This document shows, piece by piece, positions 8,198-17,625 of a stretch of DNA of 64,000 nt (the stretch's first letter is position 1; each line of letters begins with the position of its first letter). The position numbers and the translations under genes are program-made. Below the pieces are notes generated by a model. That model made no database searches and was not told the origin of the DNA. It saw only the letters and a list, made by a program, of their open reading frames with translations. The stretch is taken from NCBI RefSeq assembly GCF_900182745.1, contig NZ_FXTY01000002.1, positions 248,001-312,000 on the forward strand, given 5' to 3'. The stretch comes from Shimia sagamensis (lineage in GTDB: Bacteria > Pseudomonadota > Alphaproteobacteria > Rhodobacterales > Rhodobacteraceae).

Positions 8198-9511
8198 ATG
8201 CCCATTGAAATCCTCATGCCCGCCCTTTCCCCCACAATGGAAGAAGGCACATTGGCCAAATGGCTGGTCAAGGAAGGTGACGAAGTCTCCTCCGGCGACC
8301 TGTTGGCGGAGATCGAAACCGACAAGGCCACGATGGAATTTGAAGCTGTTGAAGACGGCGTGATTGGCAAAATCCTTGTGCCGGAAGGCTCCGAAGGCGT
8401 TGCTGTGAACTCGCCGATTGCGGTTTTGCTCGAAGACGGCGAAAGCGCTGGTGATATTGGGGCTGTGGCCTCGGCATCAGCACCGGCGCCTGAAGAGGCG
8501 CTGAAGACGGAAGCCGTCACCGACGCCGCCGCTACTCCTGTTCCGACGGCACCTGCCGCGCCTCTGTCCGCCGGTGGAAGCCGTGTCTTTGCCTCTCCTT
8601 TGGCAAGACGCATTGCGGCCAACAAAGGCCTCGATCTATCTGGCATTCAAGGTTCTGGACCTCGCGGGCGCATTGTGAAAGTTGACGTCGAAGGCGCAAC
8701 CGCGGCCCCAGCATCCAAACCAACCGCGACTGTCGCTGCACCATCTTCCGCGCCTGCCCCTGCAGCAAAACTGCCTGCCGGTCCAGATGCCGAAACCGTG
8801 CTCAAAATGTACGCGGATCGCGACTTCGAAGAGGTCGCGCTGAACGGTATGCGCAAAACCATTGCCGCACGCCTCACCGAGGCCAAACAGTCGATCCCGC
8901 ATTTCTATCTGCGCCGCGATATCAAACTCGATGCTCTGTTGGCGTTCCGCAGCCAGCTCAACAAACAGCTGGAGAAACGTGGTGCAAAGCTGTCTGTGAA
9001 TGACTTCATCATCAAAGCCTGCGCACTTGCATTGCAAGAGGTGCCGGACGCCAACGCCGTTTGGGCCAACGACCGCATCCTGAAGCTGTCACCATCGGAC
9101 GTGGCAGTTGCGGTGGCCATCGAAGGTGGTTTGTTCACTCCGGTCCTGAAAGACGCTGAGATGAAATCTCTTTCGGCCCTGTCGGCGGAGATGAAAGACC
9201 TCGCCACTCGCGCGCGGGATCGCAAACTGGCCCCGCATGAGTATCAGGGCGGCAGCTTTGCCATCTCCAACCTTGGCATGTTTGGCATCGACAACTTCGA
9301 CGCGGTGATCAACCCGCCGCATGGCGCGATCCTGGCGGTTGGGGCCGGTACCAAAAAGCCGGTTGTGAATGCTGAGGGCGATCTAGAAGTCGCGACAGTG
9401 ATGTCTGTAACTCTGTCGGTCGATCACCGTGTGATCGATGGGGCGTTGGGCGCCCAGTTGTTGAACGCGATTGTCGACAATCTGGAAAACCCAATGGCCA
9501 TGTTAGCATAA
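8198..9511 (+). CDS. pdhC: Pyruvate dehydrogenase E2, dihydrolipoamide acetyltransferase
   Basis: The E2 core of the PDH complex transfers acetyl from lipoamide to CoA. Its 437 residues hold one lipoyl domain (1-80, [11 protein letters not shown]), an Ala/Pro linker, the peripheral subunit-binding domain at about 130-165 (ASPLARRIAANKGLDLSGI), a second linker, and the catalytic acyltransferase domain from about 205 with the active-site DHRVIDG near the C terminus. The ATG at 8198 sits 12 bases after the pdhB stop behind GAGGAGAC. It ends the operon; no lipoamide dehydrogenase (E3) gene follows, so E3 must be encoded elsewhere. Confidence 0.97.
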   Translation: MPIEILMPALSPTMEEGTLAKWLVKEGDEVSSGDLLAEIETDKATMEFEAVEDGVIGKILVPEGSEGVAVNSPIAVLLEDGESAGDIGAVASASAPAPEEALKTEAVTDAAATPVPTAPAAPLSAGGSRVFASPLARRIAANKGLDLSGIQGSGPRGRIVKVDVEGATAAPASKPTATVAAPSSAPAPAAKLPAGPDAETVLKMYADRDFEEVALNGMRKTIAARLTEAKQSIPHFYLRRDIKLDALLAFRSQLNKQLEKRGAKLSVNDFIIKACALALQEVPDANAVWANDRILKLSPSDVAVAVAIEGGLFTPVLKDAEMKSLSALSAEMKDLATRARDRKLAPHEYQGGSFAISNLGMFGIDNFDAVINPPHGAILAVGAGTKKPVVNAEGDLEVATVMSVTLSVDHRVIDGALGAQLLNAIVDNLENPMAMLA

Positions 9512-9530
9512 GCCAAACAACCAAACGACA

Positions 9531-9560
9531 AAAAGGACCGCATCAAGCGGTACTTTTTCT
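9531..9560 (+). terminator. Terminator of the PDH operon
   Basis: A short stem ACCGC-ATCAA-GCGGT flanked by an A-run before and ACTTTTTCTTTT after, 25 bases beyond the pdhC stop. Confidence 0.7.
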
Positions 9561-9578
9561 TTTCAAATCAACACCCTG

Positions 9579-10394
9579 TTAGCCGTTGCTACAGTCGCCA
9601 ATATCCTGATTCATATTCACCGCAGGCTGATCACACCCCGCTTCGCCGACCACCTTGGCCGGAACGCCCGCCACGGTGGAACAGGGCGGCACTTCCTGCA
9701 ATACAACCGAACCAGCCGCCACACGGCTGCAATGCCCAACTGTGATGTTGCCAAGCACTTTAGCGCCCGCACCAATTAGTACACCATCGCCAATCTTGGG
9801 GTGGCGGTCCTCTTCTTCTTTCCCGGTCCCACCAAGTGTCACCGAATGCAACATCGACACATTGTCTCCGACCACCGCAGTCTCACCGATCACAATCGAA
9901 TGCGCGTGGTCGATCATAATGCCTTTGCCAATTTTGGCCGCCGGATGAATGTCGATTCCAAAGATCTCGCTGGTGCGCATCTGGATGAAATAAGCCAAAT
10001 CGGTTCGTCCCTGTCGCCAGAGCCAATTCCCAATCCGGTAAGCCTGGACCGCTTGGTACCCTTTGAAATACAGGATCGGCTGCAATAGTCGATGGCACGC
10101 CGGGTCACGATCGTAGATTGCACTCAGATCAGCCCGCGCTGATTCAGCAATCGCCGGATCAGACGCAAACGCCTCGTCAGCAATCTCGCGCAGGATCACC
10201 ATCGACATCTCATTTGACGATAGCTTAGCTGCAAAACGATAGCTCAGAGCCCGCTCAATTGTGCGATGGTGCAACACACATGCATGCACCAATCCGCCCA
10301 TCAACGGCTCTTCTTTCACAGCGTCCTCAGCTTCGCGCGTAATTTGCTGCCAGACCGGATCAAGTTCGGTCACTTTGGGTTGCATCTCAGCCAT
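9579..10394 (-). CDS. cysE: Serine O-acetyltransferase
   Basis: First step of cysteine synthesis: serine plus acetyl-CoA gives O-acetylserine. The 271 residues show the N-terminal helical domain (to about 140, including YRIGNWLW) and the left-handed beta-helix built from hexapeptide repeats, with the catalytic region DIHPAAKIGKGIMIDHAHSI and HSVTLGGTGK. The C-terminal tail ends in a short polar stretch. The ATG at 10394 follows a GAGGGGAC-type site. The gene is immediately downstream of the last GTA gene on the same strand (127 bases between), the neighbourhood seen around GTA clusters in many Rhodobacterales. I saw no clear terminator between them. Confidence 0.96.
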   Translation of the reverse strand: MAEMQPKVTELDPVWQQITREAEDAVKEEPLMGGLVHACVLHHRTIERALSYRFAAKLSSNEMSMVILREIADEAFASDPAIAESARADLSAIYDRDPACHRLLQPILYFKGYQAVQAYRIGNWLWRQGRTDLAYFIQMRTSEIFGIDIHPAAKIGKGIMIDHAHSIVIGETAVVGDNVSMLHSVTLGGTGKEEEDRHPKIGDGVLIGAGAKVLGNITVGHCSRVAAGSVVLQEVPPCSTVAGVPAKVVGEAGCDQPAVNMNQDIGDCSNG

Positions 10395-10521
10395 TTTGGT
10401 CCCCTCATTCTCCCTGCCAGTCTACACCACCTAAGCAGAAAGCCGCAAATTCAAAGGCGTGAACGCAGCAAAAACCAAATCGAATGAAACACAAATTGGT
10501 GAACCTATGCGACTGATGCGA

Positions 10522-13500
10522 TCAATTGCCTAAAGGTATTGACCGAAACGGCCCCGGCCCAGTCACTGAAGAAACCTGAGAAACCTCTGCCACTACATCC
10601 GCAAGCCCCCCGTCCACAGCCTGATCCGCAGTTGAATATAACCATTGTGGCTCAGAGATGTGGACCTCTCTCAATACGTCCGAGCCGCGCCGAATACGCA
10701 GCAAGTAGAGTTCACTTTCCTCGCCAAGCGGTACCTCATACCCGTCCCAGGAATCTGCGTCGATCCGAGTGCGCCTGATCCAGTTCAATCCGATGTCACC
10801 GTTGAGAAAAGTCCCACACCTCAAATGAACCGGAGCATATGGCCGCAATCCAACTCCAGAAAAGGTTTCACCATGATGCGTAAAACTTGAATCATGAAGT
10901 CCCCTTTGTGCGGGACCAATCCTAAAGTTCAGAGGCTGCCCTCTGGTCTGCCTCTGCAGCAAAATTTGGGTGACCTTAGACGATAGAAACACAACCCAAC
11001 TTCCGATCGGCCAAACCGCAGGCGCTATTGCATCCGACCCCAGCTGACCACGCAAACGCCGGGAAAGAGTGTATCGATTTTCACCAATCAGCTCCGCGTC
11101 CTGATACTGAAACACCTCCCACCTGTCCGGTTGGCCATCCCCGACAAAAGCAACATTTTTGCCATTGAACACATCCATTTCGCTCACACTGCGCAGCGCT
11201 CCATTGACCATTCTCACCTGCAAGGCGGCACCCCGATCCCAAGTCCCAGCACCGGCCCGCGCAAGAGCTGTTTCAGTGGTTCCAACAATTGCGCTCCCTT
11301 CAATTAAGGCATTCAATTCGTACCCCTCGTCGCTCCCACTGGAGTAAATCGCAACCGCCCCCGGCCAAGGGCGACCTGTGACCGCAATGTGGGGCGCATG
11401 TGGCACCTCCTCGCCGGTCATCAAAGGCAGATCCAAGAACAAGCTCTGAACGGGTACCGGCGGCACAAATCTACTTTTTGGCGCAACCTCTTCTTCCATT
11501 TCCGAAGGTTTGTACAGCGCCAACTCCGTACGGGCACCTTCCAAGACTTGAGCCCCTTGTTGTGTCAATCGATCAAGCCGAAAGTTTTGCTGCACCCCTG
11601 ATCCAGAAGTCATTTCGAGAAGGTCACCCGCACCAACATTGATCCGGCTTGGCGGTAGAGCCAGCTTTACGCGATCGCGCGCCACCCGCGCTTCCGCAAG
11701 CCACCGCTCTGCGGTTTGCCGCCCTTCTCCACGGGTCAGAACTTCTTCGACGTCACTATGCGCTACGGCGAAAGTAGCTTCATCATGCAACACAGCCTCC
11801 TCAGAAACCGTCCCGAAATCTTGCTCTGCCTGTACAAAGCTCAATCTTACCCGCCCTGCCAGCTCCGCATCAGCCTGGCGACTGAATTCAACGTCCCCCT
11901 CAATCTCCTCAGACGCGACAAGGCACTCCGTATCAATTGTCACTTTGGATTGGTCAGACCGCATGGCAAACCGCAACACCCCGTCGCGCTCAACCGCATC
12001 AAACCCGTGGCGTAACATCAAAGGCTGCAATGCGGCTCTGCCATCAGCCACGTCCTTCTGCAAAAACCCCCGAACCACACCCCGCAAGCCGGACACGTCA
12101 TAGGCGGAAATCCCTGCATTTAGGCAAACCTCCTCAACCACCGAAGCGAGCGAGCGGTTGGTCACGCGACCATTAATCCAATGACCTTTGGCATAATTTC
12201 CACCATCGCTCCAATGGTCCTGCGCGTTTGGAAACGCCGGGAACGGCCGTGCGTCCCAGGCCCAGGCAAACATGTGATCACGATCGACCATCGGCGCGCC
12301 GTAAACACTTGAAATCGGGTTCACCGCCGCATCACTGTAGTGCTCAAAAATCGCCTGATAGTACCGTTGTTGCACCTCATCGTTGCGCAACCCCGTAGAA
12401 AAATGTGGGATGGCCGACTCTGACGACTTGTCATCTAAGAACTTGTTGGGCTGATTGGGCCCTTTATCTATTGCCGCACAACCAATTTCAGTGAACCAGA
12501 TTGGCTTGGATTGCGGCACCCACATTGTAGGTTGCGCCAGCCGAACACCTGCAACCCGATCATGATGATCTTGCCCCCACCAGTTGCGCAGATCTTTGTA
12601 GCGAAACACCCAAGGTTCTTGATGCGCCCCATCGGTTATTTCCGATCGCCTCTGCGCCGCGCGCGCGTCTTCAGACGGGTAAAACCAATCATAGCCTTCC
12701 CCACCCTCAATATTGGCTTTCAGGTATTCAACATCCTGAGGACCGCGCCCAGTCAGGGCATCCAAATGATCCGAATTGTCGCGCCAATCCGACAACGGCA
12801 TGTAGTTGTCGATCCCGATGAAATCGATGTTTGGATCGGCCCACAGCGGGTCTAGATGAAAGTAAACATCTCCTGAGCCATCCTGCGGGTGATAGCCAAA
12901 ATACTCTGACCAATCTGCTGCATAGCCCAGTTTTACGGATAGACCCAATAGGGTTCTCACTTCCAGCGCCAAGTCCCGTAAAGCGGCAACAGCCGAAAAT
13001 CCTGAGAGTCCGCGCACCTGCGTCAAGCCTCGCATCTCGGACCCGATACAAAAAGCCTCAACACCGCCCGCCGCCGCGCACAACGCCGCATAGTGCAGAA
13101 TGAACCGGCGATAGGACCACTCAACCGGTCCACTGTAGCTGACACTCTCTCCATTCACCTGAAAATCAGCAGCTGTTGCTGACCCAAAAAACGCTGCCAC
13201 TTCGGCGTCCGCCAGCGCCGTCCCATCAGGCGACCCACTGCGTCCAGGGGCTTTTGACACCGTAATTCGCCCTCGCCAAGGCAACACCGGTTGATCAGGC
13301 GCGTTGCTCCAAGGATCGGACAAACCATTTTCTGCCATCTGCTCCATCAAGATAAAGGGATAAAACGTCACCTTTGTCCCGATCGCAGTCATATGCTGGA
13401 TCGCCTGAACCACCGCTGCATCAGCTGGTGTACCGCCATAAACCGGACGGCCATCCAATTGCTCCACCGCCTGCGCCGCCGCTCGCGAAACGCCGGACAC

Positions 13501-14445
13501 CTGCCACGGCATGTTGTCCCCATCCACGGCAACATCTTCGACTTTCGGACGCAGCGCACATTCGGCCATCCGCAGATCGCTCCCGAACCAACTCACCACC
13601 AAAGACGCCGCTTCACATTGGGGCAACTCTTCCTGCATATCCTGTAGAGAAGTCACAAAATTGGTCAAACCAGATGGTGTATGCTCATTCGCAACCCGGG
13701 TTTCTCCGTCCTCGTGGCTGCAATATACCGGGGATGTGGCCAACGCATACTCCCCGGTGCCTGGCATCAAAGCCACTGCTCTCACAGTTTCGCTGTAGTC
13801 CGAAGCTTTCTCTGGGACGTGCTCCGGGGTCGCCCGCACCACTTCAAAATTGAACTGAGGCACCCTGTTCCCAAATCGTTCCAGCGGCAGATCTTCGATC
13901 ATCACATACGCTGTGCCGCGATAGGCTGGAACAGTTCCAGCCCCTTCAACAGCTTCAATCTTTGGGTCCGGCATTTGATCTGCTCCACCTGTGTATACAC
14001 GCAGATTGAACTCCTCGAGCCCCACCTCCACACCATCTGCCCACATGCGCCCAACGCGCAGGATTACCCCTTCACACAACGCGATCGCCAACGACACTGA
14101 ATAGCTGTAGCTTCGCGTTTTTGGCTGAGACGGCATGCCTTTACCGCCGCCGGTTTCCGATACACTTTCCTGAAACCGCGTCGCCCAAATTACTTGCCCT
14201 GCCACCCGCACCCGACCAAATACCCGCGCTTGCGCTGCGCCTTCCGCAGACCCCGTCAATCGAAACCGGTTGATCTTGCCCGTCTCGATCACATCGGACC
14301 CGGCTCCCATCAGCTTCTGGTCAATCACTCGCCCCAGCGTAGCACCTGCCAACTGCCCAATGGCTGCCGATGACACGCCTGCCAAACCGCCACCAACCGC
14401 GCCGCCAACCGCTGCCCCTGCAGCCGCCAAAATAACTGTTGCCAT
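10522..14445 (-). CDS. GTA megatron protein (gp15), tail tip host-interaction protein
   Basis: The largest gene of the gene transfer agent cluster, 1307 residues, matching GTA gp15 (often annotated host specificity protein). It begins with a Gly/Ala-rich hydrophobic segment of about 35 residues (MATVILAAAGAAVGGAVGGG). The middle (about 430-800) is the GTA TIM-barrel-like domain with FIGIDNYMPLSDWRDN and IWFTEIGCAAIDKGPNQPN, resembling glycoside hydrolases. The rest is phage-tail-tip and immunoglobulin-like material. In the solved Rhodobacter capsulatus particle this protein forms the distal tail tip and fibres that contact the recipient cell. It is full length with no break, which argues that the cluster is not decaying. 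Confidence 0.95.
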   Translation of the reverse strand: MATVILAAAGAAVGGAVGGGLAGVSSAAIGQLAGATLGRVIDQKLMGAGSDVIETGKINRFRLTGSAEGAAQARVFGRVRVAGQVIWATRFQESVSETGGGKGMPSQPKTRSYSYSVSLAIALCEGVILRVGRMWADGVEVGLEEFNLRVYTGGADQMPDPKIEAVEGAGTVPAYRGTAYVMIEDLPLERFGNRVPQFNFEVVRATPEHVPEKASDYSETVRAVALMPGTGEYALATSPVYCSHEDGETRVANEHTPSGLTNFVTSLQDMQEELPQCEAASLVVSWFGSDLRMAECALRPKVEDVAVDGDNMPWQVSGVSRAAAQAVEQLDGRPVYGGTPADAAVVQAIQHMTAIGTKVTFYPFILMEQMAENGLSDPWSNAPDQPVLPWRGRITVSKAPGRSGSPDGTALADAEVAAFFGSATAADFQVNGESVSYSGPVEWSYRRFILHYAALCAAAGGVEAFCIGSEMRGLTQVRGLSGFSAVAALRDLALEVRTLLGLSVKLGYAADWSEYFGYHPQDGSGDVYFHLDPLWADPNIDFIGIDNYMPLSDWRDNSDHLDALTGRGPQDVEYLKANIEGGEGYDWFYPSEDARAAQRRSEITDGAHQEPWVFRYKDLRNWWGQDHHDRVAGVRLAQPTMWVPQSKPIWFTEIGCAAIDKGPNQPNKFLDDKSSESAIPHFSTGLRNDEVQQRYYQAIFEHYSDAAVNPISSVYGAPMVDRDHMFAWAWDARPFPAFPNAQDHWSDGGNYAKGHWINGRVTNRSLASVVEEVCLNAGISAYDVSGLRGVVRGFLQKDVADGRAALQPLMLRHGFDAVERDGVLRFAMRSDQSKVTIDTECLVASEEIEGDVEFSRQADAELAGRVRLSFVQAEQDFGTVSEEAVLHDEATFAVAHSDVEEVLTRGEGRQTAERWLAEARVARDRVKLALPPSRINVGAGDLLEMTSGSGVQQNFRLDRLTQQGAQVLEGARTELALYKPSEMEEEVAPKSRFVPPVPVQSLFLDLPLMTGEEVPHAPHIAVTGRPWPGAVAIYSSGSDEGYELNALIEGSAIVGTTETALARAGAGTWDRGAALQVRMVNGALRSVSEMDVFNGKNVAFVGDGQPDRWEVFQYQDAELIGENRYTLSRRLRGQLGSDAIAPAVWPIGSWVVFLSSKVTQILLQRQTRGQPLNFRIGPAQRGLHDSSFTHHGETFSGVGLRPYAPVHLRCGTFLNGDIGLNWIRRTRIDADSWDGYEVPLGEESELYLLRIRRGSDVLREVHISEPQWLYSTADQAVDGGLADVVAEVSQVSSVTGPGPFRSIPLGN

Positions 14446-14475
14446 AACTCATTTCCCTTACTTGACCGCTGCGCG

Positions 14476-14922
14476 TTACACGTGATCCGGAAATTGAAAC
14501 CGCGCCACGATCCGTCGTCGCCATGGCGCACTTAACGGGCTCTCGATCACCGCATGCCCGCAGTAAGCGTGGATCACCGTCGCCTCAGGCCCAACCTTGC
14601 CTGCAATCCCCAGATGTTTGGCCACTGCGCCGCTGGCCATCCGAAACAACAAAATATCTCCGCAAGATTCGTCTGTCGGGTCCTTGGCCAGCAGATTGCG
14701 CATCGCGCCTGCCCAAAGAACTTCCGTGCCATGGGCTTCTGACCAATCCTGCGTATAGGCCGGTACATTTTCAGGCTCCGCGCCATACATCTCGCGCCAA
14801 ACCCCTCTAATCAGTCCAAGACAATCCGTCCCGGCGCCCTTGCAACTTGCTTGATGCACATAGGGCGTCCCAATCCAGCGCCTCGCTTCGACCACCGCAC
14901 GCCTCCCACAAGACTCCCTCAT
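14476..14922 (-). CDS. GTA cell-wall peptidase, NlpC/P60 family (gp14)
   Basis: A 148-residue cysteine peptidase presumed to cut recipient peptidoglycan during DNA delivery. The catalytic Cys lies in GAGTDCLGLIRGVWREMYG and the His in AVAKHLGIAGKV. I placed the start at the ATG at 14922, which overlaps the TGA of gp13 as ATGA; the frame stays open 54 bases further upstream inside gp13. The gp15 gene follows after a 30-base gap. Confidence 0.93.
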   Translation of the reverse strand: MRESCGRRAVVEARRWIGTPYVHQASCKGAGTDCLGLIRGVWREMYGAEPENVPAYTQDWSEAHGTEVLWAGAMRNLLAKDPTDESCGDILLFRMASGAVAKHLGIAGKVGPEATVIHAYCGHAVIESPLSAPWRRRIVARFQFPDHV

Positions 14923-15806
14923 CGCAAGCTCCCGCCAGTGTTGCCCCCGCTCCTTCGAGGATAACTGGTGATCCAATCCTCGCCGGGAATATCTGGAAAC
15001 CCTTGAAAATTCAGTAGATTGGAGAATTTCATGCGACAGGTTGAAACCCGTTTGTCGCAGCCAGCAATCAGCAACACCTCATCACCCGCTTGAAGCTCAA
15101 CCCGCAGGTCCTCCCAAAGTTCAACTCGCCGCGCACCCTGCTCTGCCACCCAGTCTCGCTTGATCAATCCTTGGGCGCCTTGTGCAGATCCACTCACCAC
15201 ACGCAGCTGTCCCCGCGTGAACCAACCCATCTCAAACCCGGCCAACGCGCCACAATCAAAAAGCCGACGTTGATCAACTTGCTCGACAGAGGTTTGCACC
15301 TGAAACCCAGAAGTGGACACATCAAACCGACAGGACGGATCGCCAAGCACTGCTGTGCACGGCTTCTGATACACACGCCCGCGAGGCACATTCAGTTTCT
15401 CCGACAACCCGCGCAGTTCCGCGATAAACGCGCCACCCGCTCTTTTGATTTCGCCTAGGGACCCGCGAAACAGCACACTGCGTTCACTTTCATTTGCCCA
15501 GTTCACCATCCAGGCCACAACTTCAGCATCATCCAAAAGCCCGGCTTCGATGTCCTCATCCGTCACCGCCGCATCAGATAACATCCCAACTGCCTCAGCG
15601 TTATCAACCGACAGTCCCGTGCCTTGTTCAATTGCACTCGCTGTCAATCCGGTCGCGGCCCTGAACTGAAACCCATCAAATGCCAGATCGCAATCGTGAT
15701 CCGTGAACCCTAGCTTCACGCCATCTTTTCGTGTGATCCCCCAAGCCCGCGCAACGGTGGTTGCGCCAGTTTGCAAATGCGCCAACAAGTTTTCTTGAAA
15801 CGCCAT
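14919..15806 (-). CDS. GTA baseplate hub protein (gp13), DUF2163
   Basis: A 295-residue protein of the GTA gp13 family. The N-terminal part (ARAWGITRKDGVKLGFTDHD) is typical. Cysteines at KPCTAVLGDPSCRFDV and GCDKRVSTCRMKFSNLLNF make a four-Cys set consistent with the iron-sulfur cluster reported for the hub protein of the R. capsulatus GTA. It starts with ATG at 15806 sharing one base with the gp12 stop, and ends overlapping gp14 by four bases. Confidence 0.93.
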   Translation of the reverse strand: MAFQENLLAHLQTGATTVARAWGITRKDGVKLGFTDHDCDLAFDGFQFRAATGLTASAIEQGTGLSVDNAEAVGMLSDAAVTDEDIEAGLLDDAEVVAWMVNWANESERSVLFRGSLGEIKRAGGAFIAELRGLSEKLNVPRGRVYQKPCTAVLGDPSCRFDVSTSGFQVQTSVEQVDQRRLFDCGALAGFEMGWFTRGQLRVVSGSAQGAQGLIKRDWVAEQGARRVELWEDLRVELQAGDEVLLIAGCDKRVSTCRMKFSNLLNFQGFPDIPGEDWITSYPRRSGGNTGGSLR

Positions 15807-16438
15807 CAGATCCGCACCTCAATCACCGGGACACTTGGAAGATCCCCCGCTTTGAAGCTTGCCAAGCTGGTCTGAATACTGTCCGCATCAAAGCGCACCG
15901 GCACGTCAAACTCATAGCCAGCGGTGATTTCAGCCCCGAGAAACGGCGGTGTGTCAAAGGTCACAATGCCAGTTGTTGGGTCAACGTCAAAATCCACACC
16001 ACCCTGCAACGCCGTGTTTTCCACCCCAACTGTCACACTGCCGGCCACAGGTTTTCGGATCGGACGCTGATATTGGTGATCACCCGAGTGATATGTCTTC
16101 ACCAACTGAAACGCCGTGGTGGCGTCATCCCCCTGCCCGATCACCTGATCACTGTGACCGACATCTTTTGACGCCGCACAAGATCTGAAGTCAGCCCAAT
16201 CTTTCCACCGAAAGCCGTGCAACTGCCCCCGGCGCGCTTCAAAAAACGCAATCACCGCCTCAACATCATCCAGCGACCGCATCCCCACACCAGCGTCATA
16301 CCGTCGCCGTGAATGCGCCCAAGGGCTGTTGCGTTCCTCAAACCCATTCACCAGCGTCACCACCTCGGTTCGCCGTTGCGGTCCTCCCATAGAGCCAAAA
16401 CTCAGATTGGCTGGAAATCGCACTTCATGAAAACTCAT
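15806..16438 (-). CDS. GTA distal tail protein (gp12), DUF2460
   Basis: A 210-residue member of the gp12 family, which forms the ring closing the tail tube. The family signature is clear: FHEVRFPANLSFGSMGGPQR at the N terminus, RRYDAGVGMRSLDDVEAVIAF, then GFRWKDWADFRSC. The length is as expected. The ATG at 16438 follows a GGAGCC-type site 9 bases after the gp11 stop. Confidence 0.94.
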   Translation of the reverse strand: MSFHEVRFPANLSFGSMGGPQRRTEVVTLVNGFEERNSPWAHSRRRYDAGVGMRSLDDVEAVIAFFEARRGQLHGFRWKDWADFRSCAASKDVGHSDQVIGQGDDATTAFQLVKTYHSGDHQYQRPIRKPVAGSVTVGVENTALQGGVDFDVDPTTGIVTFDTPPFLGAEITAGYEFDVPVRFDADSIQTSLASFKAGDLPSVPVIEVRI

Positions 16439-16447
16439 ATCCGGCTC

Positions 16448-17101
16448 CTATCGGTTGCGTTTCGCTCGCCCCAAGGCACGGCTCATCTGGGTGGCGATCT
16501 GACTTTTTGAACGTTGGAAACCGTCCACATCTGGCGTTGCGATATTCATCACCACTTGCACAGGACGGCTGTCGCCCTGACTGCGCACGCCAAGCTTGCC
16601 ATCCATTCCCCGCGTGAGCGGCAGAATTGCCTCTGGCCCAGCTTCCCCCATCAAACCGCGCCCCCCACGCATGGGAAATGTCACTGGCCCGTTGACCACT
16701 CCGCCATTGGCAAATGGCATCACTCGCCCCTGTGTAAAGGACGCCCCATTTTCAAACGGCAATAGATTACTCACCAACCCGCCAATGCCAGTGGCCACCA
16801 CTTTGCCGAGCTGATCCGTAACTGGCTTCATCGCCGTATTGAAAGCGGTATCCATCATGGATTTCGCAAGCGTTTCCAAAGCATCCGACAGCTTCACACC
16901 GTCAAAAGCCAACCCACTGAACACTTTGCGCAAATCCTTCCCAAAGCTCTTCTCTAACGACGCTACATCTTGTCCCGCCCCACCCAGAACCTTGCGCATG
17001 TTGCTCAGTTCACTGTCAAAGCCAGCCACCATATCGGTGGCTTGACCAAGACTGGTTTCCAACGCGTCCAACTGCCCTTCAAAAGATTCGAGTTCATCCA
17101 T
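16448..17101 (-). CDS. GTA tape measure protein (gp11)
   Basis: A 217-residue tape measure protein that sets tail length; it is short because GTA tails are short. The N-terminal half is coiled-coil (about 5-60, rich in Leu/Glu/Asp), followed by an amphipathic section and a Gly-rich FANGGVVNGPVTFPMRGGRG segment with EAGPEAILPLTRGMDGKLGV, the hallmark of phage tape measure C termini. It overlaps the upstream small chaperone gene by 8 bases. Confidence 0.92.
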   Translation of the reverse strand: MDELESFEGQLDALETSLGQATDMVAGFDSELSNMRKVLGGAGQDVASLEKSFGKDLRKVFSGLAFDGVKLSDALETLAKSMMDTAFNTAMKPVTDQLGKVVATGIGGLVSNLLPFENGASFTQGRVMPFANGGVVNGPVTFPMRGGRGLMGEAGPEAILPLTRGMDGKLGVRSQGDSRPVQVVMNIATPDVDGFQRSKSQIATQMSRALGRAKRNR

Positions 17102-17297
17102 GATTTGGCTCTCCTTTCGTATCGGGGAACGCGGTCATCAGCCGCTCAAGTTCGGGCCGCGCCAGATACCCATTCTCTCGATTTGGGCCCAGCATCAGCA
17201 CCAACTCAGCCGGTGTCAGTTGCCAGAACTCGTGTGGCTTCAAACCAAGCTGTTGTACACCGGCAGTCAAAAGCTCCGACCAATCAAACGCTGCCAT
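17094..17297 (-). CDS. GTA tail assembly chaperone-like small protein (gp10.1)
   Basis: A 67-residue protein between the tail-assembly gene gp10 and the tape measure gene. FDWSELLTAGVQQLGLKPHE followed by FWQLTPAELVLML is the pattern of the small phage tail assembly chaperone family found at this place in GTA clusters. It overlaps gp10 by 14 bases and gp11 by 8, so it is translated as part of the coupled series. Confidence 0.88.
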   Translation of the reverse strand: MAAFDWSELLTAGVQQLGLKPHEFWQLTPAELVLMLGPNRENGYLARPELERLMTAFPDTKGEPNHG

Positions 17298-17625
17298 GAT
17301 CCGCCGCCTTCAGTGGCCCAAACGCCCGCACCAAAAGCTGTGCTGCCACCCGCGCTGCCTGCAATGCCCCGCCGTCAATCTCAGCTTGGAAAAGGTCACT
17401 GGCATCCCCCTGCCACCCGCCACCACGTAGCCCGGCAACAATCAACGCCAGAACATCCCGCGAAGAGAACTGCCTCTCTTCAAACCGCCCGATCAACGCC
17501 ACTAACGTGTCCGCCCCTAAGCCAGCCTCCAGCTCGGCCAATGCTCCAAGCGTGAGTTTGAGCACATGCCGATGCCCATCGATAACAAGCGAAACTTCCC
17601 CTGCAAACGGATTGGACATGTTCAC
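17284..17625 (-). CDS. GTA gp10 family protein
   Basis: A 113-residue member of the GTA gp10 family (tail tube/assembly-chaperone class). NPFAGEVSLVIDGHRHVLKL is followed by a helical LGALAELEAGLGADTLVALI, the pattern of this family, and an Ala/Arg-rich C-terminal helix. It starts at ATG 17625 overlapping the gp9 stop as ATGA. The exact structural role in tail assembly is inferred from position between the tail tube and tape measure genes. Confidence 0.9.
   Translation of the reverse strand: MNMSNPFAGEVSLVIDGHRHVLKLTLGALAELEAGLGADTLVALIGRFEERQFSSRDVLALIVAGLRGGGWQGDASDLFQAEIDGGALQAARVAAQLLVRAFGPLKAADHGSV

Noticed and set aside
11389..14100. Many plus-strand frames opposite gp15
   Set aside because: None has a ribosome site or recognisable protein; gp15 is continuous on the minus strand.
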